Shown one piece after another: positions 12,235 to 24,240 of a stretch of 64,000 nt of DNA. The DNA lies in assembly GCA_030544215.1 (NCBI GenBank), contig JARZZO010000005.1:77867524-77931523 (forward strand). Reading direction: 5' to 3'. How positions within the stretch are numbered: position 1 is the first letter of the stretch; every line of letters starts with the position of its first letter. Both the position numbers and the translations under genes were made by a program. The notes under the pieces were generated by a model. It worked only from the letters and a program-made list of their open reading frames with translations, had not been told where the DNA came from and did not search any database. The DNA is from Zantedeschia hybrid cultivar. Its lineage: Eukaryota; Streptophyta; Magnoliopsida; Alismatales; Araceae.

Positions 12235-13128
12235 AGAAGAGGAAAGAAGGTACATACTGATAAATGTTCTCTTATCACACTGCGATTGTTGCATGCTGAT
12301 CTACAACAAGTCTTTTGTCAAAATTGCATGAACCATACCCTTCGGATTTTGGGTTTATAGCTAGTCACCCCCCACCCCACCCCCAACACACACACACAAA
12401 AAGAAAAAAAGAGTGGGACTTCTAGTTGTGCAGACGGACTTATGTGGCATTTTCTTCCGTCGCCAATGGATTAGCAACTACTTTGACCTCACCAACAACA
12501 GTTGGTGCCAGTGTAGCTACCTTCTCTTTGATGCATACTGCTGATCAACATATGTGTATTTGTTAGGTAGTTGGTGCTTCCATTACTAGTGTTAACGTTC
12601 CGTATCAGAACATGCATGTGATTGAGAAACATCTTCTTGTCATAAGCTTATTAGCTGCAACATTTGTTATCCACCTTATCTCTCGGTGGCATTCTCCAGT
12701 GAATACTTATTATCTCCATTGTTCTTGTTTGATGTACAACTTTATGAAGTTGTTGACTATATACTAAGCAGCCAATTTCCCTTTCAAAACCCTTTGCAGA
12801 GAATTTGTCATAGATCCCTTTCTCTGATTGACCAGGTGCAGGATGCACTTGCAGCAGAAATCAAGTTATGATTCATATAATGGGAAATTGCACTTGTCGT
12901 TCTATTATGTATAACTCATCCTCTATCTCAGCCAATCTTGCGATTTTAAACTCATTTTGCTTTTTCGAAATGGAATTTTGAACTCATCCGATGATCATCC
13001 AAATTTGTTGTGTTTATTTATCATTAACATGTTCTTTGTCGTACACCCGCTATAATTCTTCATAGGCAAGCAAACGCTTGGCCTAGATAATCGGATTTTT
13101 GAAATTACACTAACTATTACAGATTGAA
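12235..13128. other. 3' flank of the second NLR
   Basis: Probably 3' UTR and further non-coding sequence. The string gaag/gtacatactg near 12248 matches the donor-like site after the last LRR exon of the first NLR. A short segment at 12809-12843 is bounded by ttgcag and gaccag/gtgcag, so spliced 3' UTR exons are possible. No protein-coding gene is supported. Confidence 0.35.
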
Positions 13129-13295
13129 GGGTGAACCTGGAGCAACGGTTAAGTTGCCCCGTTTGTGACCCGGAGGTCACGTGTTCGAACCAGGGAAACA
13201 GCCCTCTGCGTAGCAGGGGTAAGGCTGTGTACATCGTCCCTTCCTCAGACCTCACAAATGGTGGGATCCTCGTGCACTGGATACATCCTTTTTTT
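13129..13295 (+). mobile_element. Au-type SINE
   Basis: A tRNA-derived head is recognisable: GTGAACCTGGAGCAACGG holds the A box (TGGAGCAACGG) and GTCACGTGTTCGAACC holds the B box. The Au-family body follows (GGAAACAGCCCTCT, GGGTAAGGCTG, a CAGACCTC block, then CTCGTGCACTGGATACATCC) and it ends in a T7 tract. The flanks acactaactattacag and acgctaattgttacat are similar and may be a decayed target duplication. It is transcribed by RNA polymerase III if active, and depends on LINE machinery. It lies about 900 bp downstream of the second NLR stop. Confidence 0.85.
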
Positions 13296-14299
13296 ACGCT
13301 AATTGTTACATATTAAATTGTATAATTGCAGCCGGAAGAAATGGATTTGCATGAATATCATTCTTACATGTTTTTATGTAGATCTCTGTCCTCAACTAAA
13401 GTGTCATTTTGTCAGTAGGATGATGGTTACGTTCTTTAACACTTTCTTGGAGCTCTGGAAAGCTTGGCAAGGCTCTTAAGTTGTGTGGGCTACCAGTGGA
13501 TATGACTCATTATTCCTCCTCCCAGAATGACACATTCTGTAAGGCAATCATCTTCTTTTGTTTGTAATTTCACTCATTCCTTATCAAATCATAATTTCAT
13601 TGCTCATCTTCTCTTTTATTTACATCTAAAGGTATCATAACTTCATTGTTCATCTTTTCTTCTATTTACATCTAAAAGTAGACATATTTTCCCTTATTTA
13701 TAGGTTTTTAGCTTGTGGATTTGGTCCTCTAACATCATTTACATTCCAAGCACCTTTAATGGACTACAATTGTCTTGGCTCACGTACGGTCCCATATCAT
13801 ATAGTTGCAAGAGATGTGGTATACATTTCTTTCTTCATCTTGTTGGACTCAGAATAACTCGTTTTCAAATGGCAAGTAATCAACTTTCCTATGCATAAAC
13901 GATGGTCATAGACATGTTTTCCCTATTGTCACAATCTTTATATGAATTCAGATGTAGAAGTAATCAGCATCTAGTTTGCATGTGTTTGTTTGTTTTATAT
14001 CATGTTTTACTTGTGTAAGGCTGTGGCTCTGTGCTTGTATGCTGAGTCATCAATCCTTTCTTTGCTATGTGTATTTTTGTCTTATGAGACTTGTGTAGTT
14101 ATATTAGGGATGTCTCTAGAAAATACAAATATGGTTGGATATCTTATAGTTGTTGCATTCCTGCTGCCATCCTCAAATTTACTCCATTTCTGTGTGGGAT
14201 GTATAGATATAGTGATAGATCTATAGATCAAGAATGCCTTTAGACTTGCTGCATATGCTATCTCATCACTTTGTAAGGTAGTGTAAAGTACTTGTTTAT
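13296..14299. other. Non-coding DNA downstream of the second NLR
   Basis: AT-rich sequence with several intron-like polypyrimidine/AG junctions (for example ttatttatag near 13703) and no supported protein frame. A short internal direct repeat, TCATTGYTCATCTTYTCTT, occurs at about 13598 and 13643. It could belong to a long spliced 3' UTR. Confidence 0.3.
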
Positions 14300-15102
14300 G
14301 GGGTGTTTGGTTGCACTATAATTTTTTATACAGTTTCATGATAAAAGATTATAGGAAGATAAAATTTATGATAATTTTTAAAAATGTAACATGTCTATTG
14401 TGTTCGGCAAAAATGTTATAATTTTAAAAAGTTATGATGACCTGTTTGGTAGTGCTTTTAAATTAGATAGCATAACTTTTGAAATACTTAAAAATATAAA
14501 AAACTTTCATAAATGTAAAAAAAGTGACATCACCAAATATGAAACAAAATAACATAATTCAAGTGCCATACATTTTCTCACTCACTATACATTAAAAAAT
14601 AAAAAAAAATGTACTAACCACCACATCAGTTAAAAATAAAAATTTTAATTCATTAGACAATAATAAAAATAATAAAAAAATATTGACAATCATGCCAGTT
14701 AACATAATTCTATTGCTATGCTATCCCAAAATTGTTTCCAAGTCACCGTTGCCCATTTGTGCTTGAAAATCCAAAATGAACTACAATGGACTCTGGAAAA
14801 TTTGTAATCAATAAAAAATTAATGTGCAACCAAATGCCCAATAATCAATAAAATAATAAATGAGACATACATGCAAGGAAAATGGGCAGAAGAAAAGAAA
14901 CTACACGCCCAAGATGAGGCAAAAGTTGAGCACCTAAATTAGTTTAGAAGATAAGTGGATTATATATGTGCTATAAAAAGTTGTTAAACAATCTAAAATA
15001 TTAAGATAACAAAAAGAGATAGTAAATCCAAACCACACAAAATCACTTCCAAGCCCTTGCAAAATTTAATAACTCTATGATAAGAATTTTGGCAATAAAA
15101 GA

Positions 15103-15590
15103 GTAAGGATTTCACTGTAACAATGTAGGCAATATACAGTTACCACAGAAAGTGACATTGCTATACCCATAGCGCTACATCTACTTGCTTAAAATCGAGC
15201 TCCTCCTAAACACGGACAAAAATGGTATAAGGATTTCATTGTAAGAATTGTGTAAGCAAGATACATATGCAGAGCCCCACATCTATCCAGTTAAAATCAA
15301 ACAGCTCCTAAACATCGACAACAAAAAAAAGAAGGCATCAGCCAAATTGTATTTTATCAAGAACCACAAACCGAAGTTCAAATCCATCCAGACACATAGC
15401 AAATTATTTTGGCTAAAAAGTAGAAGATCCTCACAAATGGCAAAAGCACCAGCCTTTCCCTACCTGTAATAATTGTGTAACCACGATACATAGAAAGTGA
15501 GGTTGCTATATCCAGAGCCCCACACCTATGCACTTAAAATTATTATCTTGCATTAGATTGTATTACAAGGATTTCATTGTAAAAACTCCT
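15103..15590 (+). repeat. Imperfect direct repeats, three units
   Basis: Three successive units contain AAGGATTTCAYTGTAA, a GTGTAAGCAAGATACAT or GTGTAACCACGATACAT block, and CAGAGCCCCACAYCTAT followed by TTAAAATC. Units start near 15103, 15231 and 15471; spacing is irregular (about 128, 240 and 120 bp). No coding role is seen. The small open frame 15248-15469 arises from the repeat. Confidence 0.55.
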
Positions 15591-16958
15591 TTATTATGCC
15601 TTTAAATAACTTTATCATTCTTATTGGCATACAATTGGTTGGATAAAATTTGTAGTTCAGTAAGTTGGCAGACCTCTTTCTTCAAATTTCTAGTAGATAA
15701 AGGAAGTCAGGTTCTTGCATTCCCTATCATATCGTAAATAAAGGCAGGCAGGTTGGATATGGATCTTTTGCATCGGCGACCGTATTTTTTTTCTTTTCTC
15801 TCACTATACATGAAGAGAGGGGTGGGTAGTTTTCAGCTCAAACTGAATTTCAGATTAAATACTACCTAGTTACGCCTCTTATCCTCAAAGATATTATACT
15901 AAAAATCTCGAGTGTACAAACAGAGCCTTCGTTTATGGTATGCCATTGCACTCACACAAATTATAAAATACTTCACATCAAAGGTTAAAAAGTCATTTAA
16001 ATGGCTGGAGTTGTATATTACTCAATTGTGATCTACCTGAAACTCTAAAAGAAGCATAATAAAATTGCTCAGATGCATGTCCACAGAATCCCAAAGTTGC
16101 TTCTTTCATTTACTGAACCTTGGCCACACATCAATTCTAACATCTAACAAACAAAAATTAGGGATACCAAAGCCACGTGATACTTTATTCTGCGTTTGAT
16201 ATCCTACTGCTAATAGTGCTGACTAGATGGCTGTACCTTCTGCAGTAAATAACTATTGTTCAATCTCTTATGCTAAGTTACACCTCATGAAGCAAGTTAA
16301 TCATTTTTATGCAATCCATATGTCGATTCAAGAATAGGTTTGACACATGAATAGATGTGTTGCTAGCAAGAAAATGGCACTTGCACATCACGTGTGCTAT
16401 AGTGGCAGCCAGTGAAGTGATACTTCATTTGATCTTTGATGCTACTATATCTATTATGATGCTACAAAACTTTGAATAGTATAAACATCATTACAACTTA
16501 CTATAATTAGGTTCAAGAAAATCATTTTATACTTCTCAAAAACCATGAAAGCAATCCCATGTCTTTTCAAAAATTCTAGTACAGTAGCTAAAAGTAGAGA
16601 TTAGCCACCCTTTATCAAACATATTTAGCATTCACAACATAATAAACTGGTCAAATTTCAAACAATTGCACGAATCATCAAAGAATACGTCAGTCCCAAA
16701 GAGAGTCCCATGGGATTAAATCATGCAGTAAAAGGTAACAAAATGAGCCATCTAGGTGGCACAAGACAAGCCCATTTCTTGAATCTTCACAACCAAATCA
16801 TGGTCTACAGGTGTGAAAAGGAAACATAATTCTAAAAATGCTGGCCATATTCACAATGGCCAATCCCCATGAAAACAAAAATAACCATCTGAGCTTCCAT
16901 GTCCAATGTAACAAAATGCAATAGTGTCAAGAGTGCCAATTGAATGGATGGTCATTAA

Positions 16959-16981
16959 CCCCCCCTCCCCCCCCTCCCCCC
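16959..16981. repeat. Poly-C tract
   Basis: A 23-base run of C interrupted by two T. It is capable of forming G-quadruplex or i-motif structures. It lies in an otherwise AT-rich stretch. Confidence 0.9.
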
Positions 16982-17168
16982 TACAAGATGGACAGTACAA
17001 GTCTGATTGTATATCTCAATTGATTGGACAAGCAACTTCTTAATAGTTGCTCGTCGAGAAAAATCAAGTTTTTATCTTTGGTACATGAAAATTAATTCTA
17101 TTACACTTAAAAGTTCATAAAAATTAATACAACAAGAAGGGTTGCTATGACAAATAGTCACTTGATGA

Positions 17169-17680
17169 ATGAAGATTTTCTTACAAGCATTTTCGCGAAT
17201 AGGTGGTGGATGTCGTGTACCCATTATTGATGCACTACCTGCGAAGGTTGGACAATTAAATCATGGGAGAAACAAAAAGTGGAGGAATAAGACAGAAGAA
17301 AAGGAGGAACATGGGCAAGATAATGGTCTCCACATGAACCTAACCACAGCAATGGCTTCAATGGTTATTGTTGCAAACATCTACTTGATGAGAAAGCTGG
17401 GTAGATCCACCATTAACAGTTGTTGTTGCAGATCGTGAAACAGGGAGGGGCACTAGCTACAAATGTGGTGTGCGGCATTTGCCGTCAGAGAGATCCAGGC
17501 CGAGCATGGGAGGCAACGAGGAAGAGGTGGTGTGGAGGAGGAGGTGATGCCATGGTCGGACATTGAGGAGGAAGGTGCAGAGGACCAAGATCCAGTAGGA
17601 GCCAACAGTGGAGAGGACTGCTCTGCGGGAAGGTGAAGAACGTGAAAGCGGGATTGATACGGCCTCCCCGATACACGACA
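17169..17680. other. GC-richer island with short unassigned open frames
   Basis: The plus-strand frame 17169-17438 (89 aa) has no family I recognise. A second plus-strand frame from 17463 (57 aa) is acidic and Glu/Gly-rich, with PWSDIEEEGAEDQDPVG. The composition contrasts with the AT-rich surroundings and the island lies just inside the inverted end at 17853. It may be a captured gene fragment, but this is a guess. No start context or splice evidence decides between strands. Confidence 0.2.
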
Positions 17681-19238
17681 GAAAAAGAAAGAGCTAGTTA
17701 CCTCTTTTTTTTTCCTATCATGGCTTGTGAAGAGAGAGTCCTATCAAAATATATTTTAACAATTCCGCCAAACACCTTTCTTCTATCATTTTCAGTATAA
17801 AAATATATTTTTATAAAAAAAAGTTCCATTATAATACAACCAAACGCCCTATAATATCGGTCTTTTAAAGTCTCTTGAGTTTAGCTGGCCAATGGGGACT
17901 TGTGCTCGTTTATACAGCTTGAGCTAATGTAGTAAGGGACCATCCCTCAAATGTTATTCGGTAGACCTTCGAAAGAGTTGAGGCAGAGAGGGGAGGAGAA
18001 ATACTTGGTTTAGTTAAGGATCTGAGATTTTCTCTGCCAAAGACCTTACATGAATGGTGCACGTTTCACAGCCCATAAAACAAGGCCTACTTTTGCTTGC
18101 TTGAGTTGGTGTGCAGCCTATGGTGCAGTTGAGCCCTCTAGTTGGGCGTGATGGGGCCTCTGCATTCCAATATTGAAGAAGTTTGGCTTTCATGTTTGGA
18201 TGTATTATGCCTGTGTAATGCATTGGTTTCGAATTCTTTATGTACTTTTCAAACTTGAAAATTTGGTATACCGAATAGAGTAAATATCCTCATTTTGGAA
18301 ATGTTAGATGTAAACTCAATATGTGTTGAGCTTGTTTCTCCTCTGTAGTCTTGACAAATCAGGTTAGCCATTGTTTACCTTGGTTGGCTTTTCACAGAAT
18401 TGTCATGCAGAGACAAAGATATTCAGAAATTTTTGGTTGCATGGTATCCACATTAGCAAGCAAGGCAGGCGAGTAAGGAGTTGCACTACAAGTGTGAGCT
18501 TCAAGATTTTCTTTCAACGTGGAAAGACATTAATTTCCCATCTTTACTTTGTTATAAGAGTTACTGTTTTTTTCTTTTGTAGGTGAATAAGTTGGAGTAG
18601 TGATCTATAAAAGGAGCTCATGGCAAATAGGATGTTGCAAGACAACTTAGAACGAACCTTATTGTTTTTCCTTCTCTTTAATTTTGTTTCTTACTAAATA
18701 TGTACCTACAAGAAGAGCTAATTGAAATGGATATCGAGAAATAGGTTGGAATTGGAATGAATGTGATTGTTTTTTATCCTGTTTAATACTTGTTTCATAT
18801 AGAATGTACATCTCTTATTTATTCGATGTTGACTAAAAGAATTAGTGAATTTTATTGTCAACTTGGTAAACAACTTCGAGATAGCGTAGCAATACAAATA
18901 TAGAATGATTATGTTAGTCGACATGGCCTTTAATATTTTTTTATTATTTTGCTGTTGTATAATGAATTCTATTGTGTGATACTTTCATTAGTTTGTTTTG
19001 TTTTGCATGTTATGTTTTTCTCTTGTATTTATAGTTTTTTTTATTATTTCTAACAGTTTTTAAAATTTGTAGTATATAATTTAAAAGCGCCACCAAATGG
19101 AGATTTTTTAAAATTATAACGATTTTGTCAAGCATGATAATTATACATATTACAATTTTAATAATTCTCATGAACTTTCCCTTCTTGTAATCTTTTCTCA
19201 TAAAACTATATAAAATATTATTGTGCAACTAAACATGC

Positions 19239-20560
19239 TTTAATAAATTCTAACTTGATATTTTTAGGTGAAAGTTAAATAAAAAATTATGAATATGGTT
19301 TCCAAGGCCTAAGATTTTTTCTCAAAATAACTGCACTGAAACATATGAAACTCTAAGATTCTTCCAACTAAAACCTAAACCTTCTAGAAGTTGCCAACAT
19401 GGTATATGCTAAATTTTGATGGGACGTCTGATCGACCTCAAGTTTGATCAAGACTCATTCGTCCTCTCCAAGGCACATATCAAGACCGGATCTAAGTTCG
19501 AGATAGTAGGTCAAGTATGATAAATATTTCGTGAACGTGACAAATATTATTTATCCTGCTCATAAAATATTTGTCATGTTTAAAAAATATTTGTCACATA
19601 TAGTTTGTGAGTATGACAAATAGTCTTTGTCACACTCACATGTATTTGCCACGCTCATAACTTTATACTCATATTTAATATTTGTCTAATTTATTTGTGA
19701 AAAAAGTTATCAAATCTATGTGATGGTTATCTACGTAGATCAATGACATCTTATTTTACAAGATGACTCAATTTACTGTATTGATCCTCAGCAAACGTTA
19801 CTCTTATATGGCCTTCGTCCTTCCTGGGCCAGTGGCCTCAATTAAGCCTTTTGGTCGATCACCAGAAACAGCGTACAACCACTGTACAAGGTTATAATGT
19901 TGCATTTAATAATACTTGTTACATAGTGGCGTGGTGCAGGCAGGAAGACAACAGTGTTAGAGGTGTAATTTTTTATAACTAAAATTCTAAGGGAAAGGTA
20001 AATCGTCAAATGGGACTCACTATTCCGTATTATTCTGCTTATTCGGCTTGAGAGTTGGGACGTGTTATTCTTTGTTATTCTGGACGTGGACGTATTATTC
20101 TTTGAATAAGTGAAATAAATCATTCTACTTAAAAGATAAACCGCTGAACTACTTATTTATCTAAAGTGAATTTTTCTTATTTTAGTAATAAGAGATTCAA
20201 AAATAAAAAATCTGAAATATCACATCCAAGAAATAAACCGGCCTTAAGGAGTTTGGAGCAGTTAGAAAAATTCAAAATAGAAAACAAGGTCGGAACTCCA
20301 CGCGATCTGACCGCTTGGATGAAGCAGGCTGCATGCCATCCAATGCAGTGCAATGGAGCGAGAATTATTTGGGATTTTTTTATTCTGTCACTATCGAGAC
20401 TGATACTGACAGATTTTTCCATTTAAAATTTCGGTTACCATGAGGCATCAACTAAGGGGTTTTTGCATGCCATAAAGTGTTGTGAAACATGGTAAAGCAC
20501 AGTGAAATGTATTTTTCTTGTGTTTAGGGAGTTGTAAATTATTTTATGGCATTCTTCAGA
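19239..20560. repeat. Duplicated 3' flank of the NLR unit, with half a foldback element
   Basis: Segments match the 3' flank of the first NLR: 19245-19400 with 4731-4900, 19415-19445 (GGGACGTCTGATCGACCTC) with 5468-5498, 19805-19890 with 6860-6950, and 20405-20545 with 6990-7115. Between them, 19490-19790 is a truncated copy of the foldback family seen at 3230-3815 (AAATATTTGTCATG repeats, then TGACATCTTATTTTACAAGATGACTCAA). The foldback occupies a different relative position, so it moved or the unit rearranged after duplication. No gene is seen; the minor frames at 20166-20426 are not convincing. Confidence 0.6.
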
Positions 20561-22343
20561 CATTTAAAGTATCATAAATTATTGTATTCTAAAATCAATT
20601 GACTTATAAGATCTTTTTAGCTGATTTTAATTTTCAGTTCAAAACTATCAAAAACTAAAATCAGGATTCTTAAGATCTGTGATTTTAAAATAAAGAATTT
20701 TACTTTTAATCAGTGGCCCAGAGTCATGGCTCTTGAGCCACCAAGCCAGTCCTGAAGCTAGCCGGTGGGTAGTAACCCACCCCAGATGAGCCAATTCCTG
20801 AGCCGCCAGGGGCAGCCGCCATGCAAATGTAGCTGGCCTCTGTTTTTAGAAATATTAATTTTAAAAATATTTTACGATATCTTATGTCAAACTAGACGAC
20901 TTTTAGATCCAAAAATGTGATTGAACTTTCATAACCACTAGGTATCAATGACGACTTAGTAGTAGTTAAAAATGAGTTTTGATATCCGAGATTAACAAGT
21001 TCAGAAGGGCATTCACTAGGAAAAGCTGTCAAAAATTAGCATGCTGCACTATATTATTTCTTCATGATTCAACATGAGATTGACCATTCTTTCGTAGATA
21101 ATTTCATTTTACCATCGACTAATGATTTGAAAACAAGTTCTTCCCATCGAGCGGCGGGATCTACTCTTCCCCTCAGTGCACTAATTGAACTCGATCAATA
21201 AGTAGTCTACCAAGGAGATCCGATCTCTATTTATGACATGACCTAAGATGTTTCTCTTGTCATCACCATATGATATGAGTCTTTGACAGAGAAAGTCCAT
21301 TATCACCGATCAGCTTGTGGAAATGTGTACTACATTCCGACCCTCAAAGTCCATTATACACACTGTTCTTAAACCAAAAGTATTTTTGCATTATTTTAAG
21401 AGAGTTATTACAGTTTTGGAAGCTACGTATATAATTTTTTATTATCTTTTGACTTACGATGAAAAAAATCATAATTTTTTAAATTAAATAAATTGGTTAA
21501 AAAAGATTAAATTATCTTTTTAAATAAAAATAAAAATGAGATCAGTTACTAACAATCCCAATTAAACCTCTTTTTTTAAAAAAAAAACTTTCTTATTTTT
21601 TACACATAAATCGAACTTCATGTCAAATTATTTTCGAAAAAAATATACAGTCGAGTGGGGGCCGACCGAAGCAACCCGACTATACCATCCAATTTTTGAT
21701 CGGACGAAAGAAATAAAATAAAAATACAAACAGAAAATAAAAAGATGAAAAAAATGTCTCCCTAAACCTAGACGAACTGCACAACAATAGTATGAACCAA
21801 CTGGATCGGACGACTGCTATGCCATGCATTGTAATTTACGTAAATTTGCGATGCATGACATTACACTAAGTACGTATTCATTTTTGTGATTTTAGTGTTG
21901 TGATGTATCTGGTGCTTAGGTGCAGCCTGTCTTCCTTGGCAGCGTGCCGCCACTGGGGGTGTTTTCTCCATGTTTGTACCCCCGTTGTACTAGTTTCTTA
22001 GTTAATTAAATATATGGCAGCTTTTCTCTGTAGAAACAACAGATTACGGACGGAAAATTTCGTGGTTGATCTATTTTCATTTTTATCAAAAATGGTCTTT
22101 TTGGCAGCATAGCATACCCGAAAGAACTGTACATCTTTTATTAGATCCACGAGAACACAGAAAATTTTGGAACACCTTCATTCTTGGTGACAACCAAAAA
22201 AAAACATTAAAGAAATAGGGCGCTCGGCACTTCCTTGCCGGCTAGATATATGCGAAACTAATTTAGATGGAGTAACACTTGCTGCACTGAGGGTGCGATC
22301 TGCACCGCCCCGTCAGTGCGGTGGATGAATAAAAAGATTTGAC
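20561..22343. other. Intergenic DNA, no gene seen
   Basis: AT-rich sequence with one GC-rich patch at about 20705-20830 (repeated GAGCCACC/GAGCCGCC wording) that I cannot identify. The string ACACTTGCTGCACTGAGGGTG near 22276 resembles the border motif of the 3230-3815 foldback element. Confidence 0.4.
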
Positions 22344-22936
22344 TCACATGGAAGAGGCAAAGAAGGCATGTTTGGTGAAGAAGGGACAGCTCCAGGTTTT
22401 AAAATTGAAATGGAAAGAACCAAGGTTCCTTAATTTGGTCAGTTAAAGCTCACAATGAGGTGCTAGCTGGAAAACCTCAAACCCTGTCCGAAGCTGGAAC
22501 AACTCACAATATCTTTCTTCCTTGGACAGTGTACTCCATCTTGGTTGGCACATCCCCCACTCTCCAAATTGGCTAGTGTTGAACTGATTGGTTGTGCATA
22601 TTGGGCCCCCCTCCCACCCCAGCTGCCGCACCTCACGGAGCTCCATATTGCTGGGGCACACCTGTTGAGATGCATGGGAAGTGAATTCCATATTGCTGGT
22701 ACACAAGCTTTTCCATATCTTGGAAAGATAGTGTTCAATGATATGCCCAAGTGGGAGGAGTGGGTAGAAGTGAAATATGCTTACCTACCATATCTTCGTG
22801 TACTCGATCCTTGAGCATTGCACCTCGCCTACCTCCGTCGCTTAGGGAACTAGAAGCAGCAAATTGTGATGTCCTCACGTTCCCTCATTCCTTTAATCAC
22901 CTTTCTTCACTTCGCACGTTGATAGCAAATAACTAA
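22344..22936 (+). pseudogene. Broken, chimeric NLR leucine-rich-repeat relic
   Basis: Three short frames match the LRR blocks of the intact NLRs. EEAKKACLVKKGQLQVLKLKW (22348-22412) and SKLASVELIGC (22560-22592) correspond to the exon-2 LRR. LPHLTELHIAGAHLLRCMGSEF, FPYLGKIVFNDMPKWEEWVEV and LPPSLRELEAANCDVLTFPHSF (22620-22900) correspond to the exon-3 LRR. The switch falls at the shared LPP motif near 22612, which removes everything in between. Frameshifts and stops (near 22445 and 22812) and the absence of NB-ARC make it a dead fragment. It is probably an unequal-recombination product of the cluster. Confidence 0.8.
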
Positions 22937-23686
22937 AGCAACTGGTATCTAATACCTAGAGGTTCATGCACACAAATGTTACATAGATCACTGGTCTCCT
23001 AGTGATAAGGGTGGCTTACAAAGTACGCGGACACCCAGCACATGCCCCCCCCCCCCCCCCCCCCCCACTTCTAAATTCAAGTGAGCTCGATCGGGAGCGA
23101 GTGGGGGAATCCCCCACTTTCTCCTGGAAACTTCGCCAGAGACCCGGCGGTCCCGTCGTCGGCTAAGTTGGATTGGGGGGAGGGTCTTCACTGGCGACAG
23201 CTCCCCCTCCTCCGACGTCCCCCCACCTCTACCCCTCGATTCTAATTTCCTGCTCGCCATCTTCCTCACCCCATTTGTTTTTTTCTTTCCTTTTTCTCCA
23301 CTGTTTCATGTCCAAATCACCATCCGCATCAATAGTATCCATCGTTTCTATTACCTCCCCCTCCATCCATCCTTTTCTGCCCTGTCTCACCCTCATTTTC
23401 TACCCCTTCCCACTCCCTCCCTCTTTTCAGTCCTACCCCAACCCTTTTGCTTTGTCTTGTGGAGATTTTGCCTCTAATTTGGGGTTTGGCCTGTGTTTGT
23501 TTCATACTTGGCATATTCTGTTGGGCTGTCACTTTTGTGGGTTTTGTACTGTGGTTTTCTTCTAGGTGACTCGTATCCACCAGTTGGGGGCGTGGACTTC
23601 TTCAGAAACTTGCGATGCCTTGATTCTTAAGCGGCTCCTGAATCGGGAGTTTCAAAATGGATGGTGGCGCTCGAATCTTGTACTAT
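22937..23686. other. Low-complexity, pyrimidine-rich region
   Basis: A 22-base poly-C run lies at 23045-23066. It is followed by a long C/T-rich segment (23170-23450) that yields an open frame (23173-23565) made of Ser, Pro, Phe and Leu. That composition reflects the base bias, so I do not call a gene. It may be UTR-like or LTR-internal sequence of an unrecognised element. Confidence 0.4.
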
Positions 23687-24011
23687 TGTTAGAATAGTTC
23701 TGTATTGGAAAAATGACAAAATCAACAACAACTGTTTAGAAGATGGTGCCTACTCCACTCATTGCCTTAAGGTGTTGAGTTAGATGGCACAATAACTTCA
23801 ATATGGTATCAGAGCCCATGGTTACGAACCGGACCGCACATTTCGTATTTGTGGTCCACGTGACAAAGCCTAAAATCGGCCTACACGTGAAAGGGCGTGT
23901 TAGAATAGTCATGTATTAGAAAAATGACAAAATTAACAAGTGTTTAGAAGATGGTGCCTACTCTACTTATTGCCTTAAGGTGTTAAGTTGGATGGTCCAA
24001 TAACTTCAACA
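23687..24011 (+). mobile_element. TRIM retroelement 1
   Basis: Two direct repeats of about 115 bp (23687-23803 and 23898-24011) both start TGTTAGAATAGT and end AATAACTTCAA(C/T)A. Immediately after the first is TGGTATCAGAGCCC, a primer-binding site for initiator Met-tRNA. Just before the second is a short purine-rich stretch (GTGAAAGGGCG). The internal part is only about 94 bp, so it is a terminal-repeat retrotransposon in miniature that needs a helper element. The flanks (actat/catat) are not an exact duplication. The same family recurs at 57327-57660. Confidence 0.88.
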
Positions 24012-24240
24012 CATATCACGCGCTTCCTTGACGAGGCACGTCTCTGAGCTCACCTTCTTTCAACTGCCAAAGACTGCAGTCCATTTCGGCTTCCCCTTTG
24101 TCGGCATCTCCTTAGAGATTTTTCTCCTTTGATAAGAAGAACTTGGCCATGGTTTCTATATTTGCTCTACGCTTCCTTGCTGGTGGTATGTGGGCCTTCA
24201 CCAGTAGTGATGTGTAATTTCCACGGTATCTATTCGTTTC

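Larger units (their letters stand above)
14300..19238. mobile_element. Candidate 4.9-kb non-autonomous DNA element with long TIRs
   Basis: The left arm 14300-14475 begins GGGGTGTTTGGTTGCAC. It is matched in inverse orientation by 19065-19238, whose complement begins GCATGTTTAGTTGCAC. Shared internal blocks are TTTATACAGTTTCATGA, AAAAGATTATAGGAAG, TTATAATTTTAAAAAG and TTTGGTAGTGCTTTTAAATTA. Two shorter inverse ends of the same family occur inside, near 14842 (GCAACCAAATGCCC) and 17853 (CAACCAAACGCCC), so nesting of several MITEs is an alternative. No transposase is visible and I found no clean target duplication. Confidence 0.5.

Noticed and set aside
13129..13210. Functional tRNA gene
   Set aside because: It has A and B boxes but no complete cloverleaf, and continues into an Au SINE body.
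23173..23565. 130-aa open frame
   Set aside because: Ser/Pro/Phe-rich product of a pyrimidine-rich tract; no motif, no splice support.
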